Part shown: positions 35,927-46,963 of the stretch, in pieces
Layout of the letters: every line of letters begins with the position of its first letter
Numbering within the stretch: the first letter of the stretch is position 1
Assembly: GCA_946480925.1 (NCBI GenBank)
Contig: CAMLLU010000006.1
Location: forward strand, 79,955 to 143,954
Length of the DNA: 64,000 nt
Direction of reading: 5' to 3'
Source of the DNA: an uncultured Rivibacter sp.
GTDB lineage: Bacteria; Pseudomonadota; Gammaproteobacteria; Burkholderiales; Burkholderiaceae
Notes under the pieces: model-generated
What the model saw: only the letters and a program-made list of their open reading frames with translations
Database searches by the model: none
Told to the model about the DNA's origin: nothing
Program-made: the position numbers and the translations under genes

Positions 35927-36451
35927 TTATTTCTGGAGGCCGGCGATCGGGTGCGTTTCGAACCAGGCGCGGGCTTCCTGCGGCATCACGGCGATGCCGG
36001 CGAACTCCTTCACGCGAGGCCCGGAGCCGAAACTGCGTCGGTGATACAGCGCGCGGAAGCAGCGGTTGGCAAACAGGCGCCGCGTCACCAGCCGGCGCAT
36101 CGCGGGCGTGTGGCCGAATGGCGCGACCCAGTCGAGTACCCACATGCGGTCGCCGCCGGCCCAATCCTCTTGCGGCATGCACACCGGCGGGTTATGGAGA
36201 TAGCGGTGCTCCGCCTCGGCGCTCAGGTGTGCCCATGCAAGGTAGAACACCGGCTTGCCGTGCTCCGTCGCCAGCACGAACTGGCGGTGCTTGAACGCAG
36301 GCAGGAGCAGCGCATTCAGCGTATGCAATGGTGCGTCACGATGCGCTTCGGAATGCATCCACAGCCAGACGGCGGAACCGAAGGCTTCGGCCTCGTTCCA
36401 CGGGGTGTCGAAAAGGCCAGGCGCGATGAGGTCCAGGGAGCCGATGCGCAT
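35927..36451 (-). CDS. cdiC: HlyC-like toxin-activating lysine acyltransferase (CdiC)
   Basis: The 174-residue protein matches the HlyC/RTX acyltransferase family. The catalytic His is in WLWMHSEAHRDAPLHTL (His37), and the conserved Asp in GGDRMWVLDWVAPFGH (Asp107). PVFYLAWAHLSAEAEHRYL is also typical. HlyC-type enzymes transfer fatty acyl groups from acyl-ACP to toxin lysines. In CDI loci a homologue between cdiB and cdiA is called CdiC, and its target is presumed to be CdiA. The start at 36451 is seven bases after the cdiB stop, with GAGG overlapping that stop. The gap to cdiA is 58 bp. Confidence 0.88.
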   Translation of the reverse strand: MRIGSLDLIAPGLFDTPWNEAEAFGSAVWLWMHSEAHRDAPLHTLNALLLPAFKHRQFVLATEHGKPVFYLAWAHLSAEAEHRYLHNPPVCMPQEDWAGGDRMWVLDWVAPFGHTPAMRRLVTRRLFANRCFRALYHRRSFGSGPRVKEFAGIAVMPQEARAWFETHPIAGLQK

Positions 36452-36458
36452 GGCCGCC

Positions 36459-38156
36459 TCAATACGCCCAATTGAGGTTGAAGCCCGCCGTGGTGCTGGC
36501 CGTCCGGTAGCCCTGTGGCTTCTCGAGGGGCACGCCGGCAAAGAAGTCGTAGCTCACGCGCCGATAAGCGCCCCGCAAGCCCAGCGCCGTGCCCATGAGG
36601 TGTTCGCCCAGCAGCAGTTGCGCCGATGCACCGCTCACGCGACCGTAGTCCAAGCCCCAATAGAGCTCGGCCCCCAGCGACGCGAGCGCGAACCCCAGGT
36701 CGTTGCGCAGCAGCCAGCCGCGCTCCGACGACAGCGTGGTTTCACCGTCGAAGCCCCTCACGGTGTAGCGGCTGCCGATGGAGAAGCGGTCTTGCGGCAC
36801 GAGCGGCGTGTGGTTCCACTGCGCGCGCCAGGCGGCGCTGTAGCGCATGCGTTGGCCTTCCAGCGCGAAGGGCAGGCTGAACTGGGCATCGGCCGTGACC
36901 AGCCGCAGGCGCGAGGAGCCTTCACCGAAGGCCTCCTCCGGTGCCCGCAGCGCCCGCTGTGCACCCGTTCCGCGGCGGTAGGCCAGGCTGGCATCGAGCG
37001 TCGCGTCGGCAATGAATTCGCGGTGTGCGAGCCCGAATTCCCAACCTGCCATGCGGCGGCGCTGCACCTCGACTTCGGTGTCGTCGATGAAGTTCTTCGA
37101 GCTACGCGCCCAGCCGCGCAGCGATGCGGTGGTCTTGCGCACGGCGTCGCGATACACCAGGCGGGAGAGCCTCACGTCGCCGTTGCTGCTGTCGCCGCTG
37201 TAGACGTAGTTCTGGCTCGCGCCTGCCACCGACTGGTAGTAGCTGTTGCGGCTGGCGTTCACCGCCAGCAGCCAGTAGCCCATCGGCACCGAGTAGTGCA
37301 CGCTGCGGCCTCGTGTGCCTTTGCCGTCGTAGCCACTATCGCCCAAGTCGTGATTGAGCGTGACGTAGAAGAGGTCGTTGAGCGTCCACCAGTGGTCGTA
37401 CGAAAGGGTGACGCTGCCTTGGTACTTGCCGGTGGCTTCGCTACCCGAATCGTCGGCCGACACGTTGACACGCAGCGGGAAGCCTTGGCGCCAGCGGATG
37501 AGCAGGTCGCTCTCGCCAGGCTGCTCGCCCGGCGCAATCTGGATGTCGGCTTCGGCGCTGGGAACGCGCTTGAAGTTCTCGAGGCCCTGCTCGATGTCGC
37601 GCAGGTCCAGCAGTCGGCCGGCGCCGGTTGGCAGGGCATTCCACGTCGTGCCGCGGTGCGTGTTGTCGTCCTCCAGCCGCACGGCCCGTACGCGGCCCGG
37701 GATGACGGTCAGCACCAGCGAGCCCGTCTTGAGGTCTTGCGGTTCGGCCAGCACGCGCGTCGTGACGTAACCACGCTCGACGATGGCGTTCTGCATGCGC
37801 TGCAGGATGTTGCTGATGCCGCGGGCGCCCAGGCATCGCAGCTCGGCGGCGTCGGGCAAGGCCTGCAATGCGAAGCGGAATCGCTCCGCTCCTTCGCCTT
37901 TGAGAACGACGTCGTGTATCGGAAAGCACGGTGTGTCGGGTGCCACGTCATCGGCCCGCAACTGCCGTTCACCGTCACGAGGCAGGCGCACGTCTGGCGC
38001 TCTTTGCAGCTGTTCACGCTGCGCTCTCTCGCGTTCTTGTTGCCGCAGCAGCTCTTGTGTGGCGGTCTCTGCGTTGTTGGGTTCCGCGGCCATCGCGCAA
38101 CACGCCAGCATCAACGCGCTTGCAGCCCATGCGCCGCTGCGCAGTCTGTTCTTCAC
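36459..38156 (-). CDS. cdiB: CdiB/ShlB-type outer-membrane TpsB transporter
   Basis: The 565-residue exporter has a cleavable signal (MKNRLRSG to AMAAEPNN) and an N-terminal helix rich in Gln/Glu/Arg. Two POTRA domains (about 70-220) include RGYVTTRVLAEPQDLKTGSL. The 16-strand barrel carries the L6 motif GSRYTVRGFDGE near residue 435, and the C-terminal strand ends in NLNWAY. It secretes CdiA across the outer membrane. The start is a GTG behind GGGGAAG. It is the first gene of cdiB-cdiC-cdiA-cdiI, all tightly spaced on the minus strand. Confidence 0.94.
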   Translation of the reverse strand: MKNRLRSGAWAASALMLACCAMAAEPNNAETATQELLRQQERERAQREQLQRAPDVRLPRDGERQLRADDVAPDTPCFPIHDVVLKGEGAERFRFALQALPDAAELRCLGARGISNILQRMQNAIVERGYVTTRVLAEPQDLKTGSLVLTVIPGRVRAVRLEDDNTHRGTTWNALPTGAGRLLDLRDIEQGLENFKRVPSAEADIQIAPGEQPGESDLLIRWRQGFPLRVNVSADDSGSEATGKYQGSVTLSYDHWWTLNDLFYVTLNHDLGDSGYDGKGTRGRSVHYSVPMGYWLLAVNASRNSYYQSVAGASQNYVYSGDSSNGDVRLSRLVYRDAVRKTTASLRGWARSSKNFIDDTEVEVQRRRMAGWEFGLAHREFIADATLDASLAYRRGTGAQRALRAPEEAFGEGSSRLRLVTADAQFSLPFALEGQRMRYSAAWRAQWNHTPLVPQDRFSIGSRYTVRGFDGETTLSSERGWLLRNDLGFALASLGAELYWGLDYGRVSGASAQLLLGEHLMGTALGLRGAYRRVSYDFFAGVPLEKPQGYRTASTTAGFNLNWAY

Positions 38157-38485
38157 TTCGCTTCCCCGTTTACAGCTTGGCCGGACCTTCCTCTTGTCCA
38201 GCGGGGCGCGAGTCTATGCGAGGGTCAGCACAGCCCTTGGCAGCGGATTGCCAAGTAGTTCTCAGGTCCATTCCCCTCTGTTGGGGGGAGTTTTTTCCGG
38301 GGAAGGTTGCATCATGAATTCATCGAACCTCGGTCATCTTTGGCGCCCTGGGGCCACCAACCGGCGGGGCCTTGCAGGTGCCCCGTCGTGCACGCCAATA
38401 CCCGACGCGCCGTCGTGGCATGCGCCGCCACTATGAAAGAATCCCCCTGCACCAATAGCGGTGTGAACGCAAGAGACTGACAGGG
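38157..38485. promoter_or_regulatory. Divergent promoter region of cdiB and folA
   Basis: This 329-bp gene-free stretch separates divergent cdiB and folA. TTGGCA-GCGGAT-TGCCAA (38237-38254) is a 6-bp dyad about 80 bases upstream of cdiB, and its minus-strand TTGGCA could serve as a -35 element. A run CCCCTCTGTTGGGGGGAG followed by TTTTTT (about 38274-38297) could form a weak plus-strand terminator or hairpin. No Shine-Dalgarno sequence is obvious immediately before folA. I see no gene here. Confidence 0.4.
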
Positions 38486-38992
38486 ATGCGACTCGCATTG
38501 ATCGCGGCCGTCGCCCGCAACGGCGTCATCGGCAAGGACAACAAGCTGTTGTGGCACCTGCCGGAAGACCTCAAGTTCTTCCGGCACACCACGATGGGCT
38601 GCCCCATCCTGATGGGGCGCAAGACCTTCGAATCCATCGGCCGGCCGCTGCCGGGGCGCCGCAACGTGGTGATCTCGCGCAACGCCGAGTGGATCGCGCC
38701 CGGCGTCGAGGTGGCCACTTCGCTGCCCGCCGCACTCACGCTGCTGCACGACGCGACCGAAGTGTTCGTGATCGGCGGCTCGCAGGTGTATGCCGAGGCC
38801 CTGCCGTTCGCCGACGAGCTGTTCCTCACCGAGATCGACAAGGACTTCGAAGGCAACGTGCGCTTTCCCGACTGGGACCGCAGCGCCTTCGTCGAGGTGT
38901 CGCGCCAGCAGCACCGCGCCGGGCCGCCCAACGACTTCGACTACGCCTTCGTCACCTACCGTCGCAAGACCGAACCGCCGCGCCCCTCATGA
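38486..38992 (+). CDS. folA: Dihydrofolate reductase
   Basis: The 168-residue enzyme reduces dihydrofolate with NADPH, recycling the folate oxidised by ThyA. It shows [28 protein letters not shown] with the conserved acidic residue of the active site, [21 protein letters not shown], and [13 protein letters not shown] (nucleotide site). Its stop codon overlaps the xthA start (ATGA), so the two are translationally coupled. Confidence 0.96.
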   Translation: MRLALIAAVARNGVIGKDNKLLWHLPEDLKFFRHTTMGCPILMGRKTFESIGRPLPGRRNVVISRNAEWIAPGVEVATSLPAALTLLHDATEVFVIGGSQVYAEALPFADELFLTEIDKDFEGNVRFPDWDRSAFVEVSRQQHRAGPPNDFDYAFVTYRRKTEPPRPS

Positions 38993-39753
38993 AGTTCGCC
39001 ACCTGGAACGTCAACTCGCTGGCGGTGCGTGCACCGCAGTTGCTCGAATGGCTCACCGCCAACCCGGTCGATGCCATCGTGCTGCAGGAAACCAAGCTCA
39101 CCGACGACAAGTTTCCGCACAAGGACTTCGAGGCGCTGGGCTATCACGCGCAGTGGCATGGGCAGAAGACCTACAACGGCGTCGCGCTGCTGTCGAAGGT
39201 GGAAGCCCTGGCGGTGCAAAAGAACATTCCAGGCTTCGAAGACGACCAGGCGCGCGCGATCGCCGGCACGGTGAATGGCGTGCGCGTGGTCGGCGCCTAC
39301 TTCCCCAACGGTCAGGCACCCGGCACCGAAAAGTTCGCCTACAAGCTCAAGTGGATCACCGCGCTGCGCAACTGGCTGCGCGAGGAGCTCAAGCTCCACT
39401 CGCGACTCATGCTGATGGGCGACTACAACATCGCGCCTGAAGATCGCGACGTGTACGACCCCATCGCGTGGGCCGGCCAGATCCATTGCACGGCCGAAGA
39501 GCGAGACCATTTCCAGCAGCTCGTCGGCCTCGGCCTCACCGATGCCTTCCGCCTGTTCGAGCAGCTGCCCAAGTGCTGGAGCTGGTGGGACTACCGCAAC
39601 CTCGCGTTCCGCAAGAACCAGGGTCTGCGCATCGACCACATCCTCGTGAGCGAAGCGCTCAAGCCAGAAGTGAAGGCTTGCACGATCGACAAGCTGCCGC
39701 GCAAGGCCGAGCGGCCGAGCGACCACGCGCCGGTCATCGTCGAACTGGGCTGA
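38989..39753 (+). CDS. xthA: Exodeoxyribonuclease III
   Basis: The 254-residue enzyme belongs to the exonuclease III/AP-endonuclease family that cleaves at abasic sites. It starts [13 protein letters not shown]. The metal-binding Glu is in [13 protein letters not shown], the Asp and Asn in [17 protein letters not shown], and the catalytic His in [12 protein letters not shown] near the end. The ATG overlaps the folA stop. An inverted repeat GCGCCG-CA-CGGCGC directly after the stop has no T-run, so termination there is uncertain. Confidence 0.95.
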   Translation: MKFATWNVNSLAVRAPQLLEWLTANPVDAIVLQETKLTDDKFPHKDFEALGYHAQWHGQKTYNGVALLSKVEALAVQKNIPGFEDDQARAIAGTVNGVRVVGAYFPNGQAPGTEKFAYKLKWITALRNWLREELKLHSRLMLMGDYNIAPEDRDVYDPIAWAGQIHCTAEERDHFQQLVGLGLTDAFRLFEQLPKCWSWWDYRNLAFRKNQGLRIDHILVSEALKPEVKACTIDKLPRKAERPSDHAPVIVELG

Positions 39754-39920
39754 AGAGCGCCGCACGGCGCCCGCCACAGGCCTGCGCCTTCTTCCGAAAA
39801 GCTGACCAAAGTCTTTCCCAGGGTTTGTTCGTGTTGTCCGCCGGGAACCGGCGCGCGCATAGTCGCGCCCGCATTTCCCCGCTTCCGGCAGTACTTACAA
39901 ACACCAGAGGAGACAAGACT

Positions 39921-40808
39921 GTGAAGCTTTCGATGCGTACCTTGCTCGCGTTCGCGGGCGCGGTTGGCCTGACGCTGGCCGGCGCGGCCCTGGCCACCAA
40001 CTACTCGCTGTGGATCAACGGCCGCACCGGCGGCGGCGTGATCGGCAACTACGCGGACTTCAGCTACTGGGGCCCGTCCACCACCGAAGCCGGCATCAAC
40101 AAGAAGGCCGTCAACTGGGACGGTCGCAGCCGCATTTCCGACCAGAACTATCTCGTGCGCAACGCGCTCGACTGCTATTGCACCGGCCCCAACTGGTGCT
40201 ACGTGGCCGTGCACAGCGCGGGCAACCTGATGATCGGCTACGCGCTGTCGATGTACGGCGGCACCACGCGCTACAAGAAGAACCCCGTGCCCAGCAGCTC
40301 GGGTGAATGCAGCAACAGCGACGGCGGCACGCAAGTGGGCTGGAACATCAAGTGGGTGGACGTAGCCGGTGGCGCCGCTGGCGGCAGCGAGCTGGCCGAC
40401 CTGGGCGACTGGGCCGTCTCGGAGCCGCTCGTGTCCGACCTCAAGACCGCCACCGCACGCGCCATGTACGACCACAACAACACGCGCTCGAAGTGGTTCT
40501 ACATGTACGCCGGCGCGAAGGGCACCTTGTATTCCGGCGCGCTGCCAGGCCAGGACGACGAGGCCATCGCCTACCACTCCAGCGGCGGTGTCTCGGGCAG
40601 TTCCGGCGGCAGCTACTGCAACCCGTCCGACTGGTTCTGCAACGACCTTGCGCTGGGCACGGCCGCCAACGAGGGTGGGCGCGCCAAGTGGAGCTACCAC
40701 TCGGTGATGTTCCGCGACGACACCGAGGCCTACAACCACTACGCCAACGGCAACTGGGGCGGCATTGTTTCGAAGGTGCGCGCCGACATGGTGGCCAACG
40801 CCCGGTAG
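39921..40808 (+). CDS. Secreted protein with HSAGN nucleophile-like motif, unknown function
   Basis: The 295-residue protein starts at a GTG with AGAGGAGA upstream. Its signal peptide VKLSMRTLLAFAGAVGLTLA ends GAALA, so the product is exported. The mature part has many Tyr/Trp and six Cys (two in DCYCTG, one each in NWCYV, GECSNSD, SYCNPSD and WFCND), suggesting disulfides. CYVAVHSAGNLMIGYALSMY resembles an alpha/beta-hydrolase nucleophile elbow, and WSYHSVMFRDDTEAYNHY near the C-terminus could supply a His. An esterase or related hydrolase is possible but not shown. It is followed nine bases later by another exported protein gene, so they form a pair. Confidence 0.6.
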   Translation: MKLSMRTLLAFAGAVGLTLAGAALATNYSLWINGRTGGGVIGNYADFSYWGPSTTEAGINKKAVNWDGRSRISDQNYLVRNALDCYCTGPNWCYVAVHSAGNLMIGYALSMYGGTTRYKKNPVPSSSGECSNSDGGTQVGWNIKWVDVAGGAAGGSELADLGDWAVSEPLVSDLKTATARAMYDHNNTRSKWFYMYAGAKGTLYSGALPGQDDEAIAYHSSGGVSGSSGGSYCNPSDWFCNDLALGTAANEGGRAKWSYHSVMFRDDTEAYNHYANGNWGGIVSKVRADMVANAR

Positions 40809-40817
40809 CCGCGTGGC

Positions 40818-42026
40818 ATGAGCCGGCACAAGAAGATCGCGGTGCTGACCGCCGCGCTCGCGGGCCTGTTGCTGGGCTGGCAACTGCTACCCGCACAGGA
40901 CTCGCCGCAGGCCGTGGCGCAGGTCGGCAGTCCGGGGGCAGGCGCAGCACCTGCCTCCACCGCCGCGCCGGCATCGTCGCCAGGCCCAGCACAGGCACCG
41001 CTCAGCGCCGAAGGCCAACGCGCAAGGCAGGCCCAGCTAGTGCTGTGGCAGCAGCGGCTCGAGCGAGCCGAACAGGCGCTGACCAGCTACCGCGCTTCGA
41101 CCCGCTACCCCTACGAATCGCGGCCGATCAGCGACCACCCCGACCAGCTGCGCCCGTTCGAGCCGATCACGGAAGACTTGCCGCTGCGCACGCCCGGCCG
41201 CGAACCGGCCCGCGGCGTGCACATCAAGACCACGCAGGAACGCGTGTTCGCGAGCGGGCAGGAGTCCATCCGACTCACCGTTGCCGCCTATGACGACGAC
41301 GGCAAGACGCTGCCGCTACTCGTGACCCGCGCGACCGCCTTCGACGTGCCCGAGCCGGGCCAGGCCACGGGTCGCCCCCAGGCACCGATCACCTTCAACG
41401 ACAACGGCCAGGAGCCCGACACGCGAAGCGGGGACGGCGTGCTGAGCGCACGGCTGCAGCCGGCCACACAGGGCTTTGCCGACTACGCCGGCACGATCCG
41501 CGTGCAGGTCTACCTCAACCAGAGCGGCAAGCTGGGCAACGTGTACTTCGACGTGGTCTACAGCCCGGAGGTGCCGGCCGAATGGGCGGGTGTGCGCGAG
41601 ACGCTGCACGACGGTTCGCTCGACTTCCTGCTCAAGGCCCGCGTGGCCGTGGCAGGCCGCTACGTGGTGAGCGCGCGCGTCGACGACGCCCAAGGCCGCC
41701 CCTTCGCGCTGCTGAGCTTCAACGACGAAGTGGCCGCTGGCGACCAGGAATTCAGGCTGCGCCTGTTCGGCAAGCTGGTGCGCGACGGCCAGCCCGCCTT
41801 CCCGCTCAAGCTGCGTGACGTCGAGGGCTTCCTGCTGCTGCCGGATCGCTTTCCGGACCGCGCAATGATGCGCCGGCTGGCGGGCACGGTGCACACCAGC
41901 GGCAGCTACGCGCTGACCGCGTTCTCGGACGCTGAGTGGAGCAGCGAGGAACGGGAGCGCTACCTCGCGGAATACTCGAAGGACGCAGAAGAGGCCCGCG
42001 AACAGGTGGAACGGCTGCAGCGTTGA
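40818..42026 (+). CDS. Exported protein of unknown function, Ig-like 'choice-of-anchor' style
   Basis: The 402-residue protein has an N-terminal signal anchor (KIAVLTAALAGLLLGWQLLP) and an Ala/Pro-rich linker (about 30-65). The beta-rich body includes DNGQEPDTRSGDGVLSARLQ, IRVQVYLNQSGKLGNVYFDV and RYVVSARVDDAQGRPFALLS, which look like two immunoglobulin-like sandwich units. These resemble exported proteins with a choice-of-anchor-X-like module. The extreme C-terminus is acidic and helical. It directly follows the HSAGN protein gene, so it may be its chaperone, anchor or co-secreted partner. I recognise no enzyme motif. Confidence 0.6.
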   Translation: MSRHKKIAVLTAALAGLLLGWQLLPAQDSPQAVAQVGSPGAGAAPASTAAPASSPGPAQAPLSAEGQRARQAQLVLWQQRLERAEQALTSYRASTRYPYESRPISDHPDQLRPFEPITEDLPLRTPGREPARGVHIKTTQERVFASGQESIRLTVAAYDDDGKTLPLLVTRATAFDVPEPGQATGRPQAPITFNDNGQEPDTRSGDGVLSARLQPATQGFADYAGTIRVQVYLNQSGKLGNVYFDVVYSPEVPAEWAGVRETLHDGSLDFLLKARVAVAGRYVVSARVDDAQGRPFALLSFNDEVAAGDQEFRLRLFGKLVRDGQPAFPLKLRDVEGFLLLPDRFPDRAMMRRLAGTVHTSGSYALTAFSDAEWSSEERERYLAEYSKDAEEAREQVERLQR

Positions 42027-42095
42027 GGCTGCAGCCGCCCAGCGACTGCATCAGCCGTGTCGTGCGAGCGGCTACAGCAGTCGGCCGCCGCCGCG

Positions 42096-43586
<1,491 letters not shown>

Positions 43587-43643
43587 GCGTGCCCTAAGGT
43601 CTCACTCGGCCTTCTGTTCGTCGGCCGTAGACCCGACGAGTGA

Positions 43644-44795
43644 TCAGGGCAGCGGCACCAGAATCTTGAAGATGGTACGCCCGGGTTCGCTCTCGCATTC
43701 GATCGTGCCCTGATGCTGCTGCACGAAGGTCTGCGCCAGCGTGAGCCCCAGACCCGACCCGCCGTCGCGCCCTGATACCAAGGGGTAGAAGATGCGATCG
43801 CGGATCGACTCGGGGACTCCCGGGCCGTTGTCCTCGATATGCAATTCCAGTGCCAGACGGAAGCGCTGCTTGCCCAGCGTGACCTGCCGCGCGACGCGGC
43901 TACGCAGCGTGATGCAGGCGTCACCCGCGACGATGCGCTCGTGCAGCGCCTGCGCCGCGTTGTGCGCGATGTTGAGCACGGCCTGGATGAGCTGCTCGCG
44001 GTCACCGCGGAACTCGGGAATCGAGGTGTCATAGTCGCGCAGCACCCTCAGCCCGCGCGGAAACTCCGCCAGGATCAGCGATCGCACGCGTTCGCACACT
44101 TCGTGGATGTTGACGTCGCTCACCACGTGCGGCTTGCGGTGCGGCGCCAGCAGCCGGTCGACCAGCGCCTGCAGGCGGTCGGCCTCGTGGATGATGACCT
44201 GGGTGTACTCGGCCAGCCCCTTGGACTCGACCTCCATCTGCAGCAGCTGCGCCGCGCCGCGAATGCCGCCCAGCGGGTTCTTGATCTCGTGCGCGAGATT
44301 GCGGATGAGTTCCTTGTTGGCCTGGGCCTGGCCGAGCGCCCGCTCTTCGCGGTCCTGCCGTGTCTGCTGCTCGATTTCGACCAACTCCACCACGGTGAGC
44401 TCGCCGCTCAAGTCCATCTGGTTGACGATCACGTGCACCGGCAACGGCTCGGGGTGCAGACTCGGCTGGCGCTTGAGCTGGGCCTCGAAGCGGCTGGTGG
44501 CGAAGTCATTCCGCGCCACTGCGGCCACGGTGTCGCGCACGGCGTCGGCATCGGTGAACCAGTCGAAGAGTGACCCGCGCAGTACAGCGCGGCGTGAGAG
44601 GCCGAGCACGTGCTCGAAGGCCGCATTGGCAAACAGGCACTGGCCGTCGGGTCGCACGATGGCCACCATGGTGGCCAGATGGTCGAGCGCCTCGAAGCGC
44701 TGGCTCACACCAGTCACCACGGCGCCGGACGTGGAAGCGGCGGCCGCTGGGGCCGCCGCTGCGAGGAGTCGCTTGCCTGAACTGCGCGCGTTCAC
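43644..44795 (-). CDS. ntrB: Nitrogen regulation sensor kinase NtrB
   Basis: The 383-residue cytosolic kinase has a PAS domain (about 35-145) and a HisKA motif LIRNLAHEIKNPLGGIRGAA (His169). The HATPase region has AVLNIAHNAAQALHER, IEDNGPGVPESIRDRIFYPL and SGRDGGSGLGLTLAQT. No transmembrane segment is seen. It phosphorylates NtrC under nitrogen limitation, in response to PII. The start is a GTG whose GTGA overlaps the stop of the DUF4124 gene, so the two are coupled. Confidence 0.96.
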   Translation of the reverse strand: MNARSSGKRLLAAAAPAAAASTSGAVVTGVSQRFEALDHLATMVAIVRPDGQCLFANAAFEHVLGLSRRAVLRGSLFDWFTDADAVRDTVAAVARNDFATSRFEAQLKRQPSLHPEPLPVHVIVNQMDLSGELTVVELVEIEQQTRQDREERALGQAQANKELIRNLAHEIKNPLGGIRGAAQLLQMEVESKGLAEYTQVIIHEADRLQALVDRLLAPHRKPHVVSDVNIHEVCERVRSLILAEFPRGLRVLRDYDTSIPEFRGDREQLIQAVLNIAHNAAQALHERIVAGDACITLRSRVARQVTLGKQRFRLALELHIEDNGPGVPESIRDRIFYPLVSGRDGGSGLGLTLAQTFVQQHQGTIECESEPGRTIFKILVPLP

Positions 44796-45283
44796 TGCGG
44801 CAGCTTGGCGAGTTCGCGCTTGATGGCCGCGATGTCGGCTTCCTTGCGAGCGATCGAGGCCTTCAGATCCGCCGTGCGGTCGATGTACTTCTGGTAGTTC
44901 TTCTCGTCACCACGACGCTCGGGCTCGCCGTTGTTGTATTCCTTCTTCAGCGCGGCCAGGGTTTCCTCTTCCTTGCGCAACTCGGCCTCGAGGATGCGGC
45001 GCGCATCGCTGTCGCGCGCCCGTTGATCTGCAGGGTCGACCTTGTTCTGCGGGGAGCCGCCGGTGGACGGCGCCGCGGTGGCAGCAGCACGCTTGGGCGA
45101 CTGCACGACCGTCACGTTGCCGCCTTCGACGGGCTTACAGCCCTTGGCATCAGCCTCTTTGGCGGTGATGGAATTGGTGAAGTTGTTGCCGGGGCAACGG
45201 TAGACGGTGCTGCCTTGGGCATGGGCTGCGCCGATCAGGCCACACAACAGCAACGACAACGGCAGATTCGTACGCAAACTCAT
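44792..45283 (-). CDS. DUF4124-like periplasmic protein
   Basis: The 163-residue protein has a signal peptide (PLSLLLCGLIGAAHAQG) followed by STVYRCPGNNFTNSITAKEA, the short DUF4124 signature. A C-terminal coiled coil is rich in Lys/Glu (ILEAELRKEEETLAALKKEY). The start at 45283 follows GGAG. It is wedged between glnA and ntrB and overlaps ntrB by four bases, so it is transcribed with the nitrogen regulators even though it is probably periplasmic. Function is unknown. Confidence 0.75.
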   Translation of the reverse strand: MSLRTNLPLSLLLCGLIGAAHAQGSTVYRCPGNNFTNSITAKEADAKGCKPVEGGNVTVVQSPKRAAATAAPSTGGSPQNKVDPADQRARDSDARRILEAELRKEEETLAALKKEYNNGEPERRGDEKNYQKYIDRTADLKASIARKEADIAAIKRELAKLPQ

Positions 45284-45407
45284 CGGGTGGGATCTCCTGC
45301 CTGCATCAACGCTTGCCAGTGAAGCGGCGCTGACCGCAAGGCGCCGGGCAGTATGGCTGAAATCACAGGTCGGGGCAAAACGGGAACAACGCCTGTGCAA
45401 CACCGCA

Positions 45408-45437
45408 AATAAAAAGGGCGGCTCGCGCCGCCCCTTT
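45408..45437 (-). terminator. Rho-independent terminator downstream of glnA
   Basis: Read on the minus strand, GGGCGGC-GCGA-GCCGCCC is followed by TTTTTATTT. It lies between glnA and the DUF4124 gene and should uncouple most ntrBC expression from glnA. Confidence 0.88.
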
Positions 45438-45460
45438 GGACCCACCGGAACCGTCGAGGT

Positions 45461-46879
45461 TCAGGCGGCGTAGTACATGTCGAACTCGACCGGATGCGTG
45501 GTCATGCGGAAACGCGTGACTTCCTGCATCTTCAGCTCGATGTAGGCGTCGATGTACGCATCGGTGAACACGCCGCCCTTGGTCAGGAAGGCACGGTCCT
45601 TGTCGAGGTACTCGAGGGCCTGGTCGAGGCTGTGGCAGACGGTCGGGATCTTCGCGTCCTCTTCCGGCGGCAGGTGGTACAGGTCCTTGGTGGCAGCTTC
45701 GCCCGGATGGATCTTGTTTTCCACGCCGTCGAGGCCGGCCATCAGCATGGCCGAGAAGCCGAGGTACGGGTTGCACAGGGGATCGGGGAAGCGCGCTTCG
45801 ATGCGGCGGCCCTTCGGGTTGGCCACGTACGGGATGCGGATCGAGGCCGAGCGGTTGCGCGAGCTGTAGGCCAGCTTCACCGGGGCTTCGAAGCCGGGCA
45901 CCAGGCGCTTGTACGAGTTCGTGCCGGGGTTGGTGATGGCATTCAGCGCACGGGCGTGTTTGATGATGCCGCCGATGTAGTACAGCGCGAACTCGCTCAG
46001 GCCGGCATAACCGTCACCGGCGAACAGGTTCTTGCCGTCCTTCCACACGGACTGGTGCACGTGCATGCCGGAGCCGTTGTCGCCGACGATGGGCTTGGGC
46101 ATGAAGGTCGCGGTCTTGCCGTAGGCGTGCGCCACGTTCTGGATCACGTACTTCTGCAGCTGCAGCCAGTCGGCGCGCTGGACCAGCGTGCTGAACTTGG
46201 TGCCGATTTCCATCTGGCCGGCGTTGGCCACTTCGTGGTGATGCACTTCGACCGGGATGCCCAGCGATTCGAGGATCAGACACATCTCCGAGCGCAGATC
46301 CTGGCCCGAATCGACCGGCGGCACGGGGAAGTAGCCGCCCTTCACGCCAGGACGGTAGCCGGAGTTGCCGTGCTCGTATTCCTTGCCCGTGTTCCAGGCG
46401 GCTTCCTCGGACTCGATCTTCGAGAACGAGCCGGACATGTCGACGTTCCAGCGCACGCTGTCGAACACGAAGAACTCGGGCTCGGGGCCGAAGTAGGCCG
46501 CATCGCCCAGGCCGGAGGCCTTCATGTAGGCCTCGGCGCGCTTGGCCAGCGAGCGGGGGTCACGCTCGTAGGGCTTGCCGTCGCCCGGCTCGATCACGTC
46601 GCACGTGAGCATGAGCGTGGGCTCTTCGAAGAAGGGGTCGATGTTGGCAGTGTTCGGGTCCGGCATCAGCAGCATGTCGGATGCCTCGATACCCTTCCAG
46701 CCGGCGATGGACGAACCGTCGAACGCGTGGCCGGACGTGAACTTGTCTTCGTCGAAATGCGAAACGGGCACGGACACGTGCTGTTCTTTGCCACGGGTGT
46801 CGGTGAAGCGGAAGTCGACAAACTTGACTTCGTTGTCCTTCACCAGCTTCATCACGTCGGCGACGGTCTTGGCTGCCAT
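45461..46879 (-). CDS. glnA: Glutamine synthetase type I
   Basis: The 472-residue enzyme makes glutamine from glutamate, ammonia and ATP. Landmarks are [77 protein letters not shown] and the adenylylation segment [10 protein letters not shown] (Tyr about 400). The last indicates control by GlnE-type adenylylation. The ATG at 46879 has AGGAG upstream. A sigma-54 promoter and an NtrC-type site precede it and a strong terminator follows. Confidence 0.97.
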   Translation of the reverse strand: MAAKTVADVMKLVKDNEVKFVDFRFTDTRGKEQHVSVPVSHFDEDKFTSGHAFDGSSIAGWKGIEASDMLLMPDPNTANIDPFFEEPTLMLTCDVIEPGDGKPYERDPRSLAKRAEAYMKASGLGDAAYFGPEPEFFVFDSVRWNVDMSGSFSKIESEEAAWNTGKEYEHGNSGYRPGVKGGYFPVPPVDSGQDLRSEMCLILESLGIPVEVHHHEVANAGQMEIGTKFSTLVQRADWLQLQKYVIQNVAHAYGKTATFMPKPIVGDNGSGMHVHQSVWKDGKNLFAGDGYAGLSEFALYYIGGIIKHARALNAITNPGTNSYKRLVPGFEAPVKLAYSSRNRSASIRIPYVANPKGRRIEARFPDPLCNPYLGFSAMLMAGLDGVENKIHPGEAATKDLYHLPPEEDAKIPTVCHSLDQALEYLDKDRAFLTKGGVFTDAYIDAYIELKMQEVTRFRMTTHPVEFDMYYAA

Positions 46880-46963
46880 CAAGTGCTCCTAGCGGGCTGG
46901 TTGGTGTGATTGATTCGGCCCGAGAAAACGCGAGGGATGCCCCCGCCGGGCGCACGGGAATGT

